Positions 7,848 through 17,765 of a stretch of DNA of 64,000 nucleotides are shown here, piece after piece. Under the pieces are notes generated by a model. That model ran no database searches and was not told the origin of the DNA. It saw only the letters and a list, made by a program, of their open reading frames with translations. This DNA is from Paraburkholderia ribeironis (GTDB taxonomy: Bacteria > Pseudomonadota > Gammaproteobacteria > Burkholderiales > Burkholderiaceae). The stretch's first letter is position 1, and the number at the start of each line of letters is the position of its first letter. The stretch is from contig NZ_CYGX02000044.1 in the NCBI RefSeq assembly GCF_900019265.1, positions 1 through 64,000 of the forward strand, read 5' to 3'. The translations under genes were made by a program, and so were the position numbers.

Positions 7848-9206
7848 ATGAGTCTTGAATTCGATGAGTTGAAACAAGCGGTTGCTTCCGGTGCCATTGA
7901 CACTGTTCTCGTTTGCATGGTTGACATGCAAGGTCGTCTTGTCGGGAAGCGGTTTCACGGTGACTTCTTCGTTAAGCACGGCTATCTGGAAACACATGCC
8001 TGCAATTACTTGCTGGCCAACGATATGGAGATGGAGCCCGTGGCCGGCTATACCGGCGCCAGCTGGGCAGGCGGGTATGGCGATTTCCTGCTCAAGCCCG
8101 ACCTTTTGACGTTGCGAAGGCTTCCTTGGCTCGAAGCCACCGCTTTGGTAATTTGCGACGTTTTTGATCAGCGCGAGCAACTGGTTGCGCATTCGCCGAG
8201 GCAGATTCTGCAGAAGCAGCTTCGTCGGCTGACCGAGAGGGGAATGGCCGCCTGTTTCGCATCGGAGCTTGAGTTCTATCTGTTCGATGAGTCCTACGAG
8301 GACATATCGGTCAAGAAATACCACGACCTCGTGACATCTGGAACGTACAGCCAGGACTATCATATTCTGTCGACGTCGCGGCACGAATCCGTCATGCGTC
8401 CGATAAGGAACGGACTGCATGATGCAGGAATCGTGATCGAATGCTCAAAGGGGGAATGGGGCGCAGGTCAAGGGGAAATTAACGTGCGCTATGCCGATCC
8501 GCTAGTGATGGCCGACCAGCATACGATCATTAAGCACGGTAGCAAGGAAATTGCTGCGCAGCAGAACAAAGCGATTACGTATATGGCCAAGTGGAGTTAC
8601 GAGTTGGCTGGCTCCTCTAGTCATATCCATTCCTCCCTGTGGTCGCTGGGCGGGACCCCACTTTTTTTTGACCAGAAATCGCCTGATGGCATGTCGGAAC
8701 TTATGCGCCACTACCTTGCAGGTCTTTTGAAGTATTCGAGAGACATCACGCTTTTTCTGGCGCCATACATTAACTCATATAAGCGATTCCAGAAAGGTAC
8801 CTTCGCGCCAACGAAATCTGTCTGGAGTCCTGATAATCGCACTGCGGGCTTCCGGATTTGCGGCGAAGGCTCCCGTGCCGCTCGAGTCGAATGTCGGATT
8901 GGAGGGGCGGATCTCAATCCGTACCTCGCCTTCGCGGGGCTGATTGCGGCCGGACTCGCGGGCATTGACCAACAGCTCGAACTGCCGAGCCCATTTATCG
9001 GCGACGCGTACCGCGATGGCGACCTACCTGAAATTCCAAAAACGCTACGAGAAGCGGTCGACATTGCGTCAAAGTCCGCGTGGCTGCGCGAGGTTTTGGG
9101 AGAGGAAGTCATCAATCATTACGTGCATGCGGCCCGGTGGGAACAACTGGAATATGATCGCCGCATAACGGATTGGGAATTGGCGAGAGGATTCGAGCGG
9201 AGCTAA
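7848..9206 (+). CDS. Glutamine-synthetase-family ligase (GlnT/PuuA-like)
   Basis: A 452 aa protein of the glutamine synthetase fold, of the group that includes gamma-glutamylpolyamine synthetases. Signatures are ASELEFYLFDES, GQGEINVRYADP, NKAITYMAKW, SSSHIHSSLW and the C-terminal RIGGADLNPYLAFAG. Such enzymes use ATP to join glutamate to ammonia or to an amine. It is the last gene of the toxin cluster, 93 bases after metA. I infer gamma-glutamylation of serinol or dihydrorhizobitoxine, paired with the PuuD-like hydrolase at 5243-6067. A housekeeping glutamine synthetase is less likely because the tyrosine adenylylation region typical of GlnA is not seen. Confidence 0.75.
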   Translation: MSLEFDELKQAVASGAIDTVLVCMVDMQGRLVGKRFHGDFFVKHGYLETHACNYLLANDMEMEPVAGYTGASWAGGYGDFLLKPDLLTLRRLPWLEATALVICDVFDQREQLVAHSPRQILQKQLRRLTERGMAACFASELEFYLFDESYEDISVKKYHDLVTSGTYSQDYHILSTSRHESVMRPIRNGLHDAGIVIECSKGEWGAGQGEINVRYADPLVMADQHTIIKHGSKEIAAQQNKAITYMAKWSYELAGSSSHIHSSLWSLGGTPLFFDQKSPDGMSELMRHYLAGLLKYSRDITLFLAPYINSYKRFQKGTFAPTKSVWSPDNRTAGFRICGEGSRAARVECRIGGADLNPYLAFAGLIAAGLAGIDQQLELPSPFIGDAYRDGDLPEIPKTLREAVDIASKSAWLREVLGEEVINHYVHAARWEQLEYDRRITDWELARGFERS

Positions 9207-9610
9207 CGGCACGGAATCGCCCCTCGATGATTCGCAATCCCCGCGCATCGGCGACTCGCGCGCGGTGGGCAACGCGTCGGTGACGGGCGCCGCCGATGTG
9301 GTGTGACGTTCCCAACCGTCGACGGCATCTGAGCAATGAGCTTCGGAGGAACGACTGGGCCTGCGTGCGCGGCAGCAGCGGCGGCACATACCACGAGCGG
9401 TACATGCCAGGAGTCAGCTGGGGGATGACGCATTGGTGGCAGGCGCTGCTGTGCGAGGCGACGAATTCGGTGTACGGCCGGACACCGGGCAGCCGTTAGC
9501 GCCGATCGACCGGAGCACAGGGCTTGCCTTTGAGGTGTTGTGGGCCGCTCCTATGCTGACGACAGGCGCGCGGCGCACCGACCGCATGCCGCGGCGTCGG
9601 ATCCCCAGCC
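9207..9610. other. Intergenic DNA after the rhizobitoxine-type cluster
   Basis: About 400 bases with no gene that I can support. Open frames on both strands are short and low in complexity. 9380-9439 resembles 1169-1236 in the same orientation (see findings). On the - strand a short piece around 9414-9500 (NGCPVSGRTPNSSPRTA) has the look of a decayed small Burkholderia-type protein, too short to name. No clear terminator after the glutamine-synthetase-like gene. Confidence 0.4.
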
Positions 9611-10828
9611 TTACACGACCCACGCCGCGAGCGCGGCCGTGATCACCACGACCGCCCACGAAGGCACGCGCCACCACCCGAGCAGCACCAGCGCCGTGAT
9701 CACCAGCGCGAAATCGCGTCCGCTATGCACCGCGCTAGTCCAAACGGGGTCGTACAGCGCCGCCAGCAGGATGCCGACAACGGCGGCGTTGATGCCGGCC
9801 ATCACGCGGCGCATAGGCGCGAACGCACGGAACTCGCCCCACAGCGGCAGCGCGGCACCGACCAGCAGGAATGAAGGCAAAAAAATCGCCACCATAGCGA
9901 TCAGCGCGCCGGCCACGCCCGCCGGATGACCGGTGCTGGCGGCACCGAGAAACGCGGCGAACGAAAACAGTGGACCTGGGACGGCTTGGGCCGCGCCGTA
10001 GCCTGCCATGAAGATATTCCGGGCAACCCAGCCGCGCGGCACGACGATCGCTTCGAGTACGGGCAATACCGCGTGCCCGCCGCCGAACACGAGAGAGCCG
10101 GCCCGGTAGAAGGCCGCGAACAAATCGAGCGGATAACTGCGCAGATAGGCCGCTGCCGCAGGCAATCCGAACAGCAGCAGTGCGAAGGCGGCGAGACAGG
10201 CTATCGCGCCGGCTTTCGTCCCCGGCATGCCGAGCGGTGCACCCGGAAGCTGCGTCGACGACTTGGGAAACGCGGCGCCGGCCAGCCCCGCAGCGACGAT
10301 CGACACGACCTGCCCGTAGGCCGCACCGAGCACGATGACTGATATCGCGGACGTTGCTGCAATCGTGGCGCGTGCGCGATCGGGACACAGCATGCGTCCC
10401 ATCGACCAGACCGCTTGCACGATCACCGCGACCGCCGCAATCTTTGGCCCTCTCAACAGATGCAGCGAGGTCGCATCCGACACACGCGTGAAGCCGTACG
10501 CAAGAGCCACTAGCAATAGCACCGACGGCATCGTGAAGCCGAGCCAGGCAGCGATTGCTCCGGCAATGCCGCCACGCAGACGCCCGATCGCGACGCCGGC
10601 CTGGCTGCTAGCGGGACCCGGCAGAAACTGGCACAGCGCAACTACTTCGCCGAATGTGTGTTCGTCGAGCCAGCGACGGCGCGCGACGAATTCGTTGCGA
10701 AAATTTCCAAGGTGCGCTGCCGGGCCGCCGAACGAAGTCAGACCGAGCCGTAGAAAGATGCAAAAGAGAGCCCAGGCCGAACTATGTGCGGGTACCGGGA
10801 CAGGCGCCTCTATATTCGCGTCGCGCAT
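9611..10828 (-). CDS. chrA: Chromate transporter ChrA (bidomain CHR family)
   Basis: A 405 aa membrane protein with two homologous CHR halves. The first has LGLTSFGGPAAHLGNF, VALCQFLPGPASSQ and GRLRGGIAGAIAAWLGF; the second has SLVFGGGHAVLPVLEA and the GYGAAQAVPGPLFSFAAFLG motif. These are the classical ChrA motifs for chromate efflux across the inner membrane, with about 10-12 predicted helices. The start is placed at 10828, the Met before RDANIEAPV; the frame is open 48 bases upstream without a ribosome binding site. No ChrB regulator is seen next to it. It is an accessory metal-resistance gene without an obvious link to symbiosis. Confidence 0.88.
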   Translation of the reverse strand: MRDANIEAPVPVPAHSSAWALFCIFLRLGLTSFGGPAAHLGNFRNEFVARRRWLDEHTFGEVVALCQFLPGPASSQAGVAIGRLRGGIAGAIAAWLGFTMPSVLLLVALAYGFTRVSDATSLHLLRGPKIAAVAVIVQAVWSMGRMLCPDRARATIAATSAISVIVLGAAYGQVVSIVAAGLAGAAFPKSSTQLPGAPLGMPGTKAGAIACLAAFALLLFGLPAAAAYLRSYPLDLFAAFYRAGSLVFGGGHAVLPVLEAIVVPRGWVARNIFMAGYGAAQAVPGPLFSFAAFLGAASTGHPAGVAGALIAMVAIFLPSFLLVGAALPLWGEFRAFAPMRRVMAGINAAVVGILLAALYDPVWTSAVHSGRDFALVITALVLLGWWRVPSWAVVVITAALAAWVV

Positions 10829-11064
10829 GGGGAAGGTTGTAACGGCAATTTTCGGGCGGGCTTCGAAAAATAGCACGTGCGGATCCTCCAGCGTATTGTG
10901 TCCCGCAAACGTTGCGGCTTTCTTTGCGCAGCATTGCCAAGCCGTTGACGCAGGTCAATCGTCAGGTACGCATGCGCGCCGATAATCGTCCATCGACATC
11001 GCTGATGTAGGCGTCCGTCGCCGTCCAGCAACCGACGGGTAGGGATACCTCGCGGGGAGGCAGC

Positions 11065-11418
11065 ATGGGAATCGATATGCAGATCGTGTACTGCGGAGTC
11101 GCCCGGACCACGCAATTCGAGTCAGAAGCAGCCGCGCAACTGGTGCGGCTCGAGCGGTTCGGCCGCTCCATCGCGGGATGCCATCTTGCGCTCGAGGCAA
11201 TTCGCGAGCGCGCGCGGAGCGACATAGTCGGCGCGCAAGTCGCTCTGACCGATGCCTCGGCGGAGCGCTGTTTTTTTCACGCACATCTCGACCTGGTTCT
11301 GCGCACCGGTGAACTGGTGCAGATCGGGCATCGACGGAGTCTCGATCCCGTTGAAGCGGTCCGGAGGGCTTTCGATGCCGCCGAACGGTTTCTCCAGGGT
11401 GGCGCCGCGCGCATCTGA
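11065..11418 (+). CDS. HPF/RaiA-family ribosome-associated protein (probable)
   Basis: A 117 aa protein with a beta-alpha-beta-beta-beta-alpha pattern like ribosome hibernation factors: MQIVYCGVARTTQFE, LERFGRSIAGCHLALEAI, a middle strand DIVGAQVALT, and the final helix DPVEAVRRAFDAAERFLQGG. That last motif is typical of the HPF/RaiA-like proteins that are common in Burkholderiaceae. The start has GGGAGG 4 nt upstream; a second Met at codon 5 is possible. If it is of this family it binds the 30S subunit under stress. The gene stands alone between chrA and anonymous DNA. Confidence 0.6.
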   Translation: MGIDMQIVYCGVARTTQFESEAAAQLVRLERFGRSIAGCHLALEAIRERARSDIVGAQVALTDASAERCFFHAHLDLVLRTGELVQIGHRRSLDPVEAVRRAFDAAERFLQGGAARI

Positions 11419-12284
11419 CTTGCGACGGCGGTTCCGCGAGTACTTGAGGTTGCATTATGTCGCAATGTCGTCGCCAACTGCCGCGCTCGTCCAGCAGCGC
11501 GTGAAGCACACGCGGCTTTGCACTTCTATTTGCTCAACTACCCGTATCACCGACGCCATTTCATCGTGCGTACTCGCCACTCAAGTGAGTCACATGTTCT
11601 TCCATAGGAGGTAGCACGGCGTTGGTCTGAGCGCGTGCGCGTCCATCGAGTCAGTCGAGCGTGAGACCGCTCACGCGATACAGATCAAAGAGACGTTCGT
11701 TGCCAATCGAGCTCACCATATCATATCGTGCAAGCCGCAGCCAACTGCCTGACGGCCGCAATCGAGTGCGTCGTCCGACGCCGCCCGCACGCGCTTAAGG
11801 ATCAAAAGTGATCGCTCTCGGTACGGGCGAGTTCTGGACCTGTTGCATGGGCACCAAGTGGATCACGGCCTTGCTTCAGACCATCGCGTGGACGTGAAAA
11901 GCGTTGCGTACTAGCTTCATCTGCGCCATGCTTCGATCACGGCGGTATTGACGTGTCTGCAGTGCGGAGAGATCAAAAGGGCTCGCAAAATGAGGCGCTT
12001 TTTCGCTGCACGGTAGGTTTTGCGCTCGTTCGCGATAGCTCATTGCGTTGTCTGCGACCGCTCGCTTTCGATCTGCTTTGAATTGAGATTGGCATGCAGG
12101 CTCCGTTGCCCGATTCTACATGGCAAGCGCATGCTGTATGCCGGCGGTGTGTAAAGTTCTGAGCCCCACTGGCTCCATCTTCCTCATCGACTACGTCACC
12201 GTGCCGACATTTCGTGGCGAACCGCAACACGCGATCGGTCGTGGCGAGGCGGTCCGCCATGTGCGGCGCGCAATCCCGACACGG
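11419..12284. other. Anonymous intergenic DNA
   Basis: About 870 bases in which I see no supported gene. Several short open frames occur (for example 11973-12260 on the - strand), but none has a convincing start, ribosome binding site or recognisable motif. The open frame running from 12120 on the + strand continues antisense into the next gene and is a GC-rich shadow. The stretch may be decayed insertion-sequence material. Confidence 0.4.
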
Positions 12285-15200
12285 CTATGTCGGCATAGAT
12301 GGATGATCGGGAAGGTTCACCTTGATCGTGGTACCGGCCCCCAGCGAACTGATAACGTCGATCCGACCGCCCAGCATCTGAACTCGCTCTTCCATCCCCG
12401 CGAGTCCGAACGATTTTCTTCTGGTCGCCAGAACATCAAATCCTCGACCGTCGTCGCACACTTCCAGCAGGCAGCCGCCGGGCGTTCGTTCCAGAGTGAT
12501 GGTGACCTGCCTGGCCGCAGCGTGACGGGCGACATTGGTCAGCGCCTCCTGGACGAGACGGAACAGCACGACAGCGCGGTCCTCGCTGACCACGATGTTT
12601 TCGTCCCCCACGCGCAACCGACACACGGTGCGGTTGTTGCGGTTGAACCCGGCTGCGAGCCATTCAAGTGCCGCCGCAATGCCGGCGTCCAATGCGGCCG
12701 GGCGCAGCGACGCGATGACGCCTCTCACCACCTGCATGGTTTCGTCCACCAGGGCGATGAGTACCTGCGTCTGTTCGACGAGTTCCGGACGGTCCTCGCC
12801 GAGCTGCATACGTAATGCCGACGCCTTCAGGCGAAGCGCGGTGAGATGTTGTCCGAGTTCGTCGTGCATTTCCCGCGCAATGTGCTTGCGCTCTTCCTCA
12901 CGGGCCGTTTCCCGACGGGAGGTGAGTTCTCGCAACATCTCGTAGGACTCCTGCAAGCGGTGCTCCGCTGCCTTGCGCTCGGTCAGATCGATCACGAACG
13001 CGACGCCTTCCTTGCCTCTGGCGTCGAAAGCGACCCTGCCAACCATGACGGGCACACGGCTGCCGTCCTTCCTGATGTACTCCTTCTCGACGGGTGGACA
13101 GCGTCCGTTCTGACCGATTTGCACGAGGGCCTGTTCGGTGCTTTCCTGCCACTCCACCGGCGTCAGATCCTTCCAGCGTACGCGGCCTGACACCAGATCC
13201 TCGCGCCCGTATCCCACTATGCGCAGGAAAGCGTCATTGGCTTCGAGAATGTCACCCTTGGCGGTCCAGACGATTATCCCGATGATATTAGCGTCGACGA
13301 GCCGTCGGATCCTCGCTTCACGTTCCTCGAGGTCGCGGTACAGGCGGGTATTCTCGAGCGAGGTCGCGGCCTGGGAGGCGAGGAGCCGGAGCACAGCAAT
13401 CCGGTCTGGCGCGAAGGCGTGGGTGATCAGATTGTTTTCGAGGTACAGGGCGCCGATGAGCTTGGCCTGATCCGTCAAGGGCAAGCAGAGAATTGAACGA
13501 GTGCGGTGCTCACGGATGTAAGCGTCGATCGCGAACGCGGGATCGACAGCGGCATCGTCGAGAATGACACTCTCCCTCGTGCGCAGCACACGGTAGAGGA
13601 CCGATTCGGGCATCGTTGTCGTACTAACGGGCGCATCGCACAGTTGCACGCAAAGCGCGTCGCCATCCGTCCTGGCCTCCGCTGCTATCCGTTGTCCGCT
13701 CGCACCCGGGAGAATCAGCAACCCCCGCTCGGCACCCGCCTGTTCGATTGCCGTGCGCATGACCATATCGATCAGCTTGTCGAGGACGATTTCTCCGGAG
13801 ATGGCCTGCGAGACCTTGATGACAGTGGCAAGGTCGAGCTGTTCGACGGGTGCCCCGATCGTGCTGCCAGGCCTGGGCGCTCGCTCTTTCTCCCGGAGAT
13901 ACGGGTACAGGTCGTCGAGTTCGCGCACCTTGCCTTCTGCGCCCCAACGCCGGTAGCCTCGTCGGGCATCCTGCAAATACACACGGGCAATCTTGTCAAA
14001 ACCGCGCGCCGCGTAGAAGCGGGAGGCGAGTTCATTGGCAAGCGCTTCGTTGTGTACGAAGGCGTTTGCGCGTGCCGATCGGATGGCATCTTCGTAGAGG
14101 CTCATCGCTTCAACATCTCGCCCTTTCAGGCGGGCCATCTCGGCACCGACCAGTGCCGCGCGGTTGGCGAAGTTTTCTGGACAGTTTTGCGCCCAAATTT
14201 CCAGCTGCCGGTGATGAGCTGCTATGGCGTCGTGGTGTTGTTCTCGCTCCTGCGCTGGTGCGCGGTCGCAATCCGCGGCCCGGGCGAGCGCAACGTAGAA
14301 GTGATATTCGCTTTCTTCCAGATGCGATGATGAGCTCCAGAGCAGCTGTTGGGCCATCGACGCCGCGTCCATGGCGGCCACATAGTTGCCCGACAGATAG
14401 CGTGCCTGTAGCTTCCGGATCCAGTACCAGCACGCGGCCGTCGCGAGAGCGGGATTGCTGGACAAATGCTGCTCCGCACGAAGCTCGTCGAACTCGCCGT
14501 AATCGAAACAGCCGAATTTCAGGGTCGAGCCGCGGAGCGTTCGGATCAGCGCCAGTTGTGTGGTGATGTTATCGACGACAAGGCCGAAACGCGCCTTACG
14601 GGAAAACGCCAAGCCCTCTTCGGCTTCGCGTTCGACCTCAATCAATGGCTCACCGGAGAAAAGCAGGTCCGACACAATATGGCAGCGCGTGTAGGCGCCA
14701 GACGGGACGTCCCCGGTCCGGTTCGCCGCTTCGAACGCGTGGCGCAGCATCTTGCTGCTCAGATGCACATGTTTCGTCCAGCGCACGACGTATAGCGCGA
14801 AGCACAGATACGTCACCGCTTCGAAGCGTTTGAGCCCGCGTCGTTCGACCAGTTCGTAGCCAAGCCGGCCGAATTGAAATCCGGCCTGATAGTCATCAAA
14901 GCGTGATCCCGCGATCCGGGGAAGCATGACATAGGCAAAACAGGAAGCGTCGCAGTTGCCACACTCGAGACTGAGACTAACCGCTTTGCATATCGTCAGC
15001 GAGGCCAGATTTGCATCGGTAAACCACGCTGGCCTCAGCAGCTTGCTCAGTACATCCGCGGTCGCGAGGGAGGCCGGGTCCTTCATCAGGGGCAAGTCGA
15101 TGAGCGCCTCGATAGTCCGGCCCGCAAGCCCTGACCGAATGTTTTCATACTCCTGTTGCACGTCGCCCTCATCCGGATGCGCTAACCAATCGATACCGAC

Positions 15201-17765
15201 GTGCCGGAGATGGTCGAGACAGACGTCGACTGCTCGATCACTGCGATCGAGCGTCAGGTAGACATCCATTTGCAGACACGTGACATGCGCCCGTTCGACT
15301 ATGGTCGTCGCGCGGGTCGACAGCCTGGCCAGTCGCTCTTCCGCGACAGATAACCGGCCAGTGAGGAATTCGCATTCGGCCCGGTTCAACTCCAGAGCAA
15401 ACCTCAATTCATGTCTGCGCTCCCAGCAATCGTCCTGCAGGCGTTCCACGCCGGCGGTCAGATAGGTGAGGGCCGATGCATAGGCTGTCGACGCTTTAGC
15501 CCGCTGGCCGGCGATCAGGTTGAGCCTGGCCAGCTGCTCGCGTTCCCGCTGGGCAGTCACTAGCTTTGCCCCACGGTTGAACTGACTGACGATCTCGAAG
15601 ATCGCCCCTTTACGTTTGTCAGAGGGCATGTGCGCCGCGAGCAGCCGCCCGATACGCAGATGTGCGTCGGCGCGCGAATGCTCCGGAATCATTGAATAGG
15701 CGGCTTCCTGAACCCGGTCGTGCACGAACCGGTACGCGTCTTCCCGGCGCTCAACCAACTCCTGATCGACTGCTGGCTGCAGCAGCGACCGGACCTCCTG
15801 ACTCGGAATTCCCAAGACCTGAGGCAACATCGCGACCGAGGCAGTGTTGCCAAGGCAAGCGAGCTGTTGCAACGCACGCTGCGTTGCCGTGGGCAGACGC
15901 ACCAGCTTTGCGACCATCAGGTCTACGACGTTGTCGGTGTGACCTTTGTTGCGAATCTGGGACAGATCCCAACACCAGCAGGTCGTGCCGTGATCGAAGG
16001 TGAGTAAACCGGCATCGGCGAGTGCGTACACGAATTGGATGACGAAGAACGGATTGCCGGCCGTCTTCTCATGCACGAGCTGCGCAAGTGGTGCGGCGCG
16101 CTCTCGCTCGCAGCGAAGTGCTTCGGCAGTCAGTTGTTCGACGTGTTCACGGGCTAGAGGTGCGAGTGCAATTTCGCTCAGCCTCGCGCCGGTGGCCCTG
16201 ATGATCTGAATCTTGCGCATCAGCGGATGCCCGGTATCGACTTCGTTGTCGCGATAGGCGCCGATTAGCATTAGGTATTGCAGGTCCGAACGGGTGAGGA
16301 GATCCTCCAGCAGGGCGAGCGTCGCGGCGTCGAGCCATTGCAAATCGTCAAGAAACAGTGCCAGTGGATGTTCCCGTCGGGCAAAGACCCCGATGAAGTG
16401 CCGGAAAACGTGTTGAAAACGGCGTTGCGCCTGATACGGCTCGAGTTCCGAGAGGGGTGGCGGATCACCGATGATGAGCTTCAGCTCGGGGATCAGATCG
16501 GTCACGAGCCGCGCATTCGCTCCCAGTGTCCGGATCAATGCGTCGCGCCAGAGCGCCAGCTCCGCGTCGCGCTTGCCGAGAAGCTGCCGCACCAGACTTT
16601 GGAAAGCCTGTACCAGTGTCGAATAGGGTATGTCGCGCTTGTACTGGTCGAACTTTCCGGACGCGAAGAGCCCCCGCGGTGGCACCAGCACCTTGTGCAG
16701 CTCATTGACGACCGCAGATTTGCCGATGCCGGAATAGCCTGACACCAGCACCAGTTCAGGCGTGCCGCTCGTGACGACGCGGTCGAATGCCGCGACCAGA
16801 GCCTCAACCTCGCGCTCCCGCCCATATAGCTTTTCAGGGACCAGCAGCCGGTCGGGCGTATCATTTTGCCCCAGCGGGAAGGCATCGATGTCGCGCTGGC
16901 GCTGCCATTCCGTGAGGCAGCGCTTCAGATCCCGCTCGATGCCCGCCGCCGTCTGATAGCGCTCCTCGGGTGTCTTGGCAAGGAGCTTCATGACGACTTC
17001 CGATACTGCAGGCGGAACCGTGTCTACCCGCGCGCCGGGCGGTACTGGCTTTCTGGCGATATGGCAATGCACCCATTCCATCGGGTCGCCCGCCGTGAAT
17101 GGCAGGGTCCCCGTGAGCATCTGATAGAGAGTGACCCCGAATGCGTAGAGGTCGCTGCGCGAATCGATCGAGCGATTCATCCGCCCGGTCTGCTCGGGTG
17201 CCATGTAGGGAAGGGTACCGGCGATCGTTTCCGGCGGCTCTGGCAATTGCCGCTCGCGTGGCACTCGCGAAGCGATGCCAAAGCCAGTGAGTCGCACGTG
17301 GCCGTCCGCGCAGTTCACCAGAATATGAGCGGGCTTGAGGTCCTTATGGACCAGGCCGCGCTGATGGAGCCTGCCCAGCGCCACAGCGATGCCCACGGCT
17401 ACGTTCAAGACACGTTCCACTTCGACAGGCGCGCCGACCAGTCGCTCGAGCGGCTCGCCACCCGGATCCTCGAGCACCAGCGAGCTCCGCCCATCTTCGC
17501 GCACCAGCTCCATGGGGCGCACTGCCCATGCACTGTCGAGATGGTCCTTCAGCGCGAATTCGTGAGCGAGGCGATCGAGGACGGCGGACGGAGGATGCTC
17601 GTCGGCGGTACGCGCAATTAGCACGCTGTCGCTGCCGACCCCGGACCGGACCCTGCAGAGGGTGCGCTCGCCATCCTCCCACAGGACCTGGGCACTGCTA
17701 CCTGCGTCGGAGCCATGTGGAGCGTTCATCTGCCGTAGTTTACCGTCAGGCTTTGTGTACGTCAT
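12285..17765 (-). CDS. Hybrid Ser/Thr-kinase-like / AAA-type ATPase / GAF-PAS sensor histidine kinase
   Basis: A giant multidomain sensor of about 1,826 aa. The order is a protein-kinase-like domain (GRLHQRGLVHKDLKP, GTLPYMAPEQTGRMN), a predicted ATPase domain with P-loop GYSGIGKSAVVNEL, a long TPR-like helical region, GAF (CLPLTDQAKLIGALYLENN), PAS (DANIIGIIVWTAKGDILEAN), then a HisKA_3-type histidine kinase with phospho-acceptor His in REMHDELGQ (about residue 1,630) and the ATPase motifs NVARHAAA and DDGRGFD. The kinase domain looks catalytically weak: LTGFG stands where LTDFG is usual, and VLIART where a lysine is expected. No response regulator or output gene is adjacent, so the target is unknown. 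Start uncertain (17765 or 17729; no good ribosome binding site at either). Confidence 0.85.
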   Translation of the reverse strand: MTYTKPDGKLRQMNAPHGSDAGSSAQVLWEDGERTLCRVRSGVGSDSVLIARTADEHPPSAVLDRLAHEFALKDHLDSAWAVRPMELVREDGRSSLVLEDPGGEPLERLVGAPVEVERVLNVAVGIAVALGRLHQRGLVHKDLKPAHILVNCADGHVRLTGFGIASRVPRERQLPEPPETIAGTLPYMAPEQTGRMNRSIDSRSDLYAFGVTLYQMLTGTLPFTAGDPMEWVHCHIARKPVPPGARVDTVPPAVSEVVMKLLAKTPEERYQTAAGIERDLKRCLTEWQRQRDIDAFPLGQNDTPDRLLVPEKLYGREREVEALVAAFDRVVTSGTPELVLVSGYSGIGKSAVVNELHKVLVPPRGLFASGKFDQYKRDIPYSTLVQAFQSLVRQLLGKRDAELALWRDALIRTLGANARLVTDLIPELKLIIGDPPPLSELEPYQAQRRFQHVFRHFIGVFARREHPLALFLDDLQWLDAATLALLEDLLTRSDLQYLMLIGAYRDNEVDTGHPLMRKIQIIRATGARLSEIALAPLAREHVEQLTAEALRCERERAAPLAQLVHEKTAGNPFFVIQFVYALADAGLLTFDHGTTCWCWDLSQIRNKGHTDNVVDLMVAKLVRLPTATQRALQQLACLGNTASVAMLPQVLGIPSQEVRSLLQPAVDQELVERREDAYRFVHDRVQEAAYSMIPEHSRADAHLRIGRLLAAHMPSDKRKGAIFEIVSQFNRGAKLVTAQREREQLARLNLIAGQRAKASTAYASALTYLTAGVERLQDDCWERRHELRFALELNRAECEFLTGRLSVAEERLARLSTRATTIVERAHVTCLQMDVYLTLDRSDRAVDVCLDHLRHVGIDWLAHPDEGDVQQEYENIRSGLAGRTIEALIDLPLMKDPASLATADVLSKLLRPAWFTDANLASLTICKAVSLSLECGNCDASCFAYVMLPRIAGSRFDDYQAGFQFGRLGYELVERRGLKRFEAVTYLCFALYVVRWTKHVHLSSKMLRHAFEAANRTGDVPSGAYTRCHIVSDLLFSGEPLIEVEREAEEGLAFSRKARFGLVVDNITTQLALIRTLRGSTLKFGCFDYGEFDELRAEQHLSSNPALATAACWYWIRKLQARYLSGNYVAAMDAASMAQQLLWSSSSHLEESEYHFYVALARAADCDRAPAQEREQHHDAIAAHHRQLEIWAQNCPENFANRAALVGAEMARLKGRDVEAMSLYEDAIRSARANAFVHNEALANELASRFYAARGFDKIARVYLQDARRGYRRWGAEGKVRELDDLYPYLREKERAPRPGSTIGAPVEQLDLATVIKVSQAISGEIVLDKLIDMVMRTAIEQAGAERGLLILPGASGQRIAAEARTDGDALCVQLCDAPVSTTTMPESVLYRVLRTRESVILDDAAVDPAFAIDAYIREHRTRSILCLPLTDQAKLIGALYLENNLITHAFAPDRIAVLRLLASQAATSLENTRLYRDLEEREARIRRLVDANIIGIIVWTAKGDILEANDAFLRIVGYGREDLVSGRVRWKDLTPVEWQESTEQALVQIGQNGRCPPVEKEYIRKDGSRVPVMVGRVAFDARGKEGVAFVIDLTERKAAEHRLQESYEMLRELTSRRETAREEERKHIAREMHDELGQHLTALRLKASALRMQLGEDRPELVEQTQVLIALVDETMQVVRGVIASLRPAALDAGIAAALEWLAAGFNRNNRTVCRLRVGDENIVVSEDRAVVLFRLVQEALTNVARHAAARQVTITLERTPGGCLLEVCDDGRGFDVLATRRKSFGLAGMEERVQMLGGRIDVISSLGAGTTIKVNLPDHPSMPT

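Noticed and set aside
12120..12815. A 231-codon open frame on the + strand overlapping the end of the giant kinase
   Set aside because: Most of it is antisense to the histidine-kinase ATPase domain, and the composition is typical of a shadow frame in GC-rich DNA.
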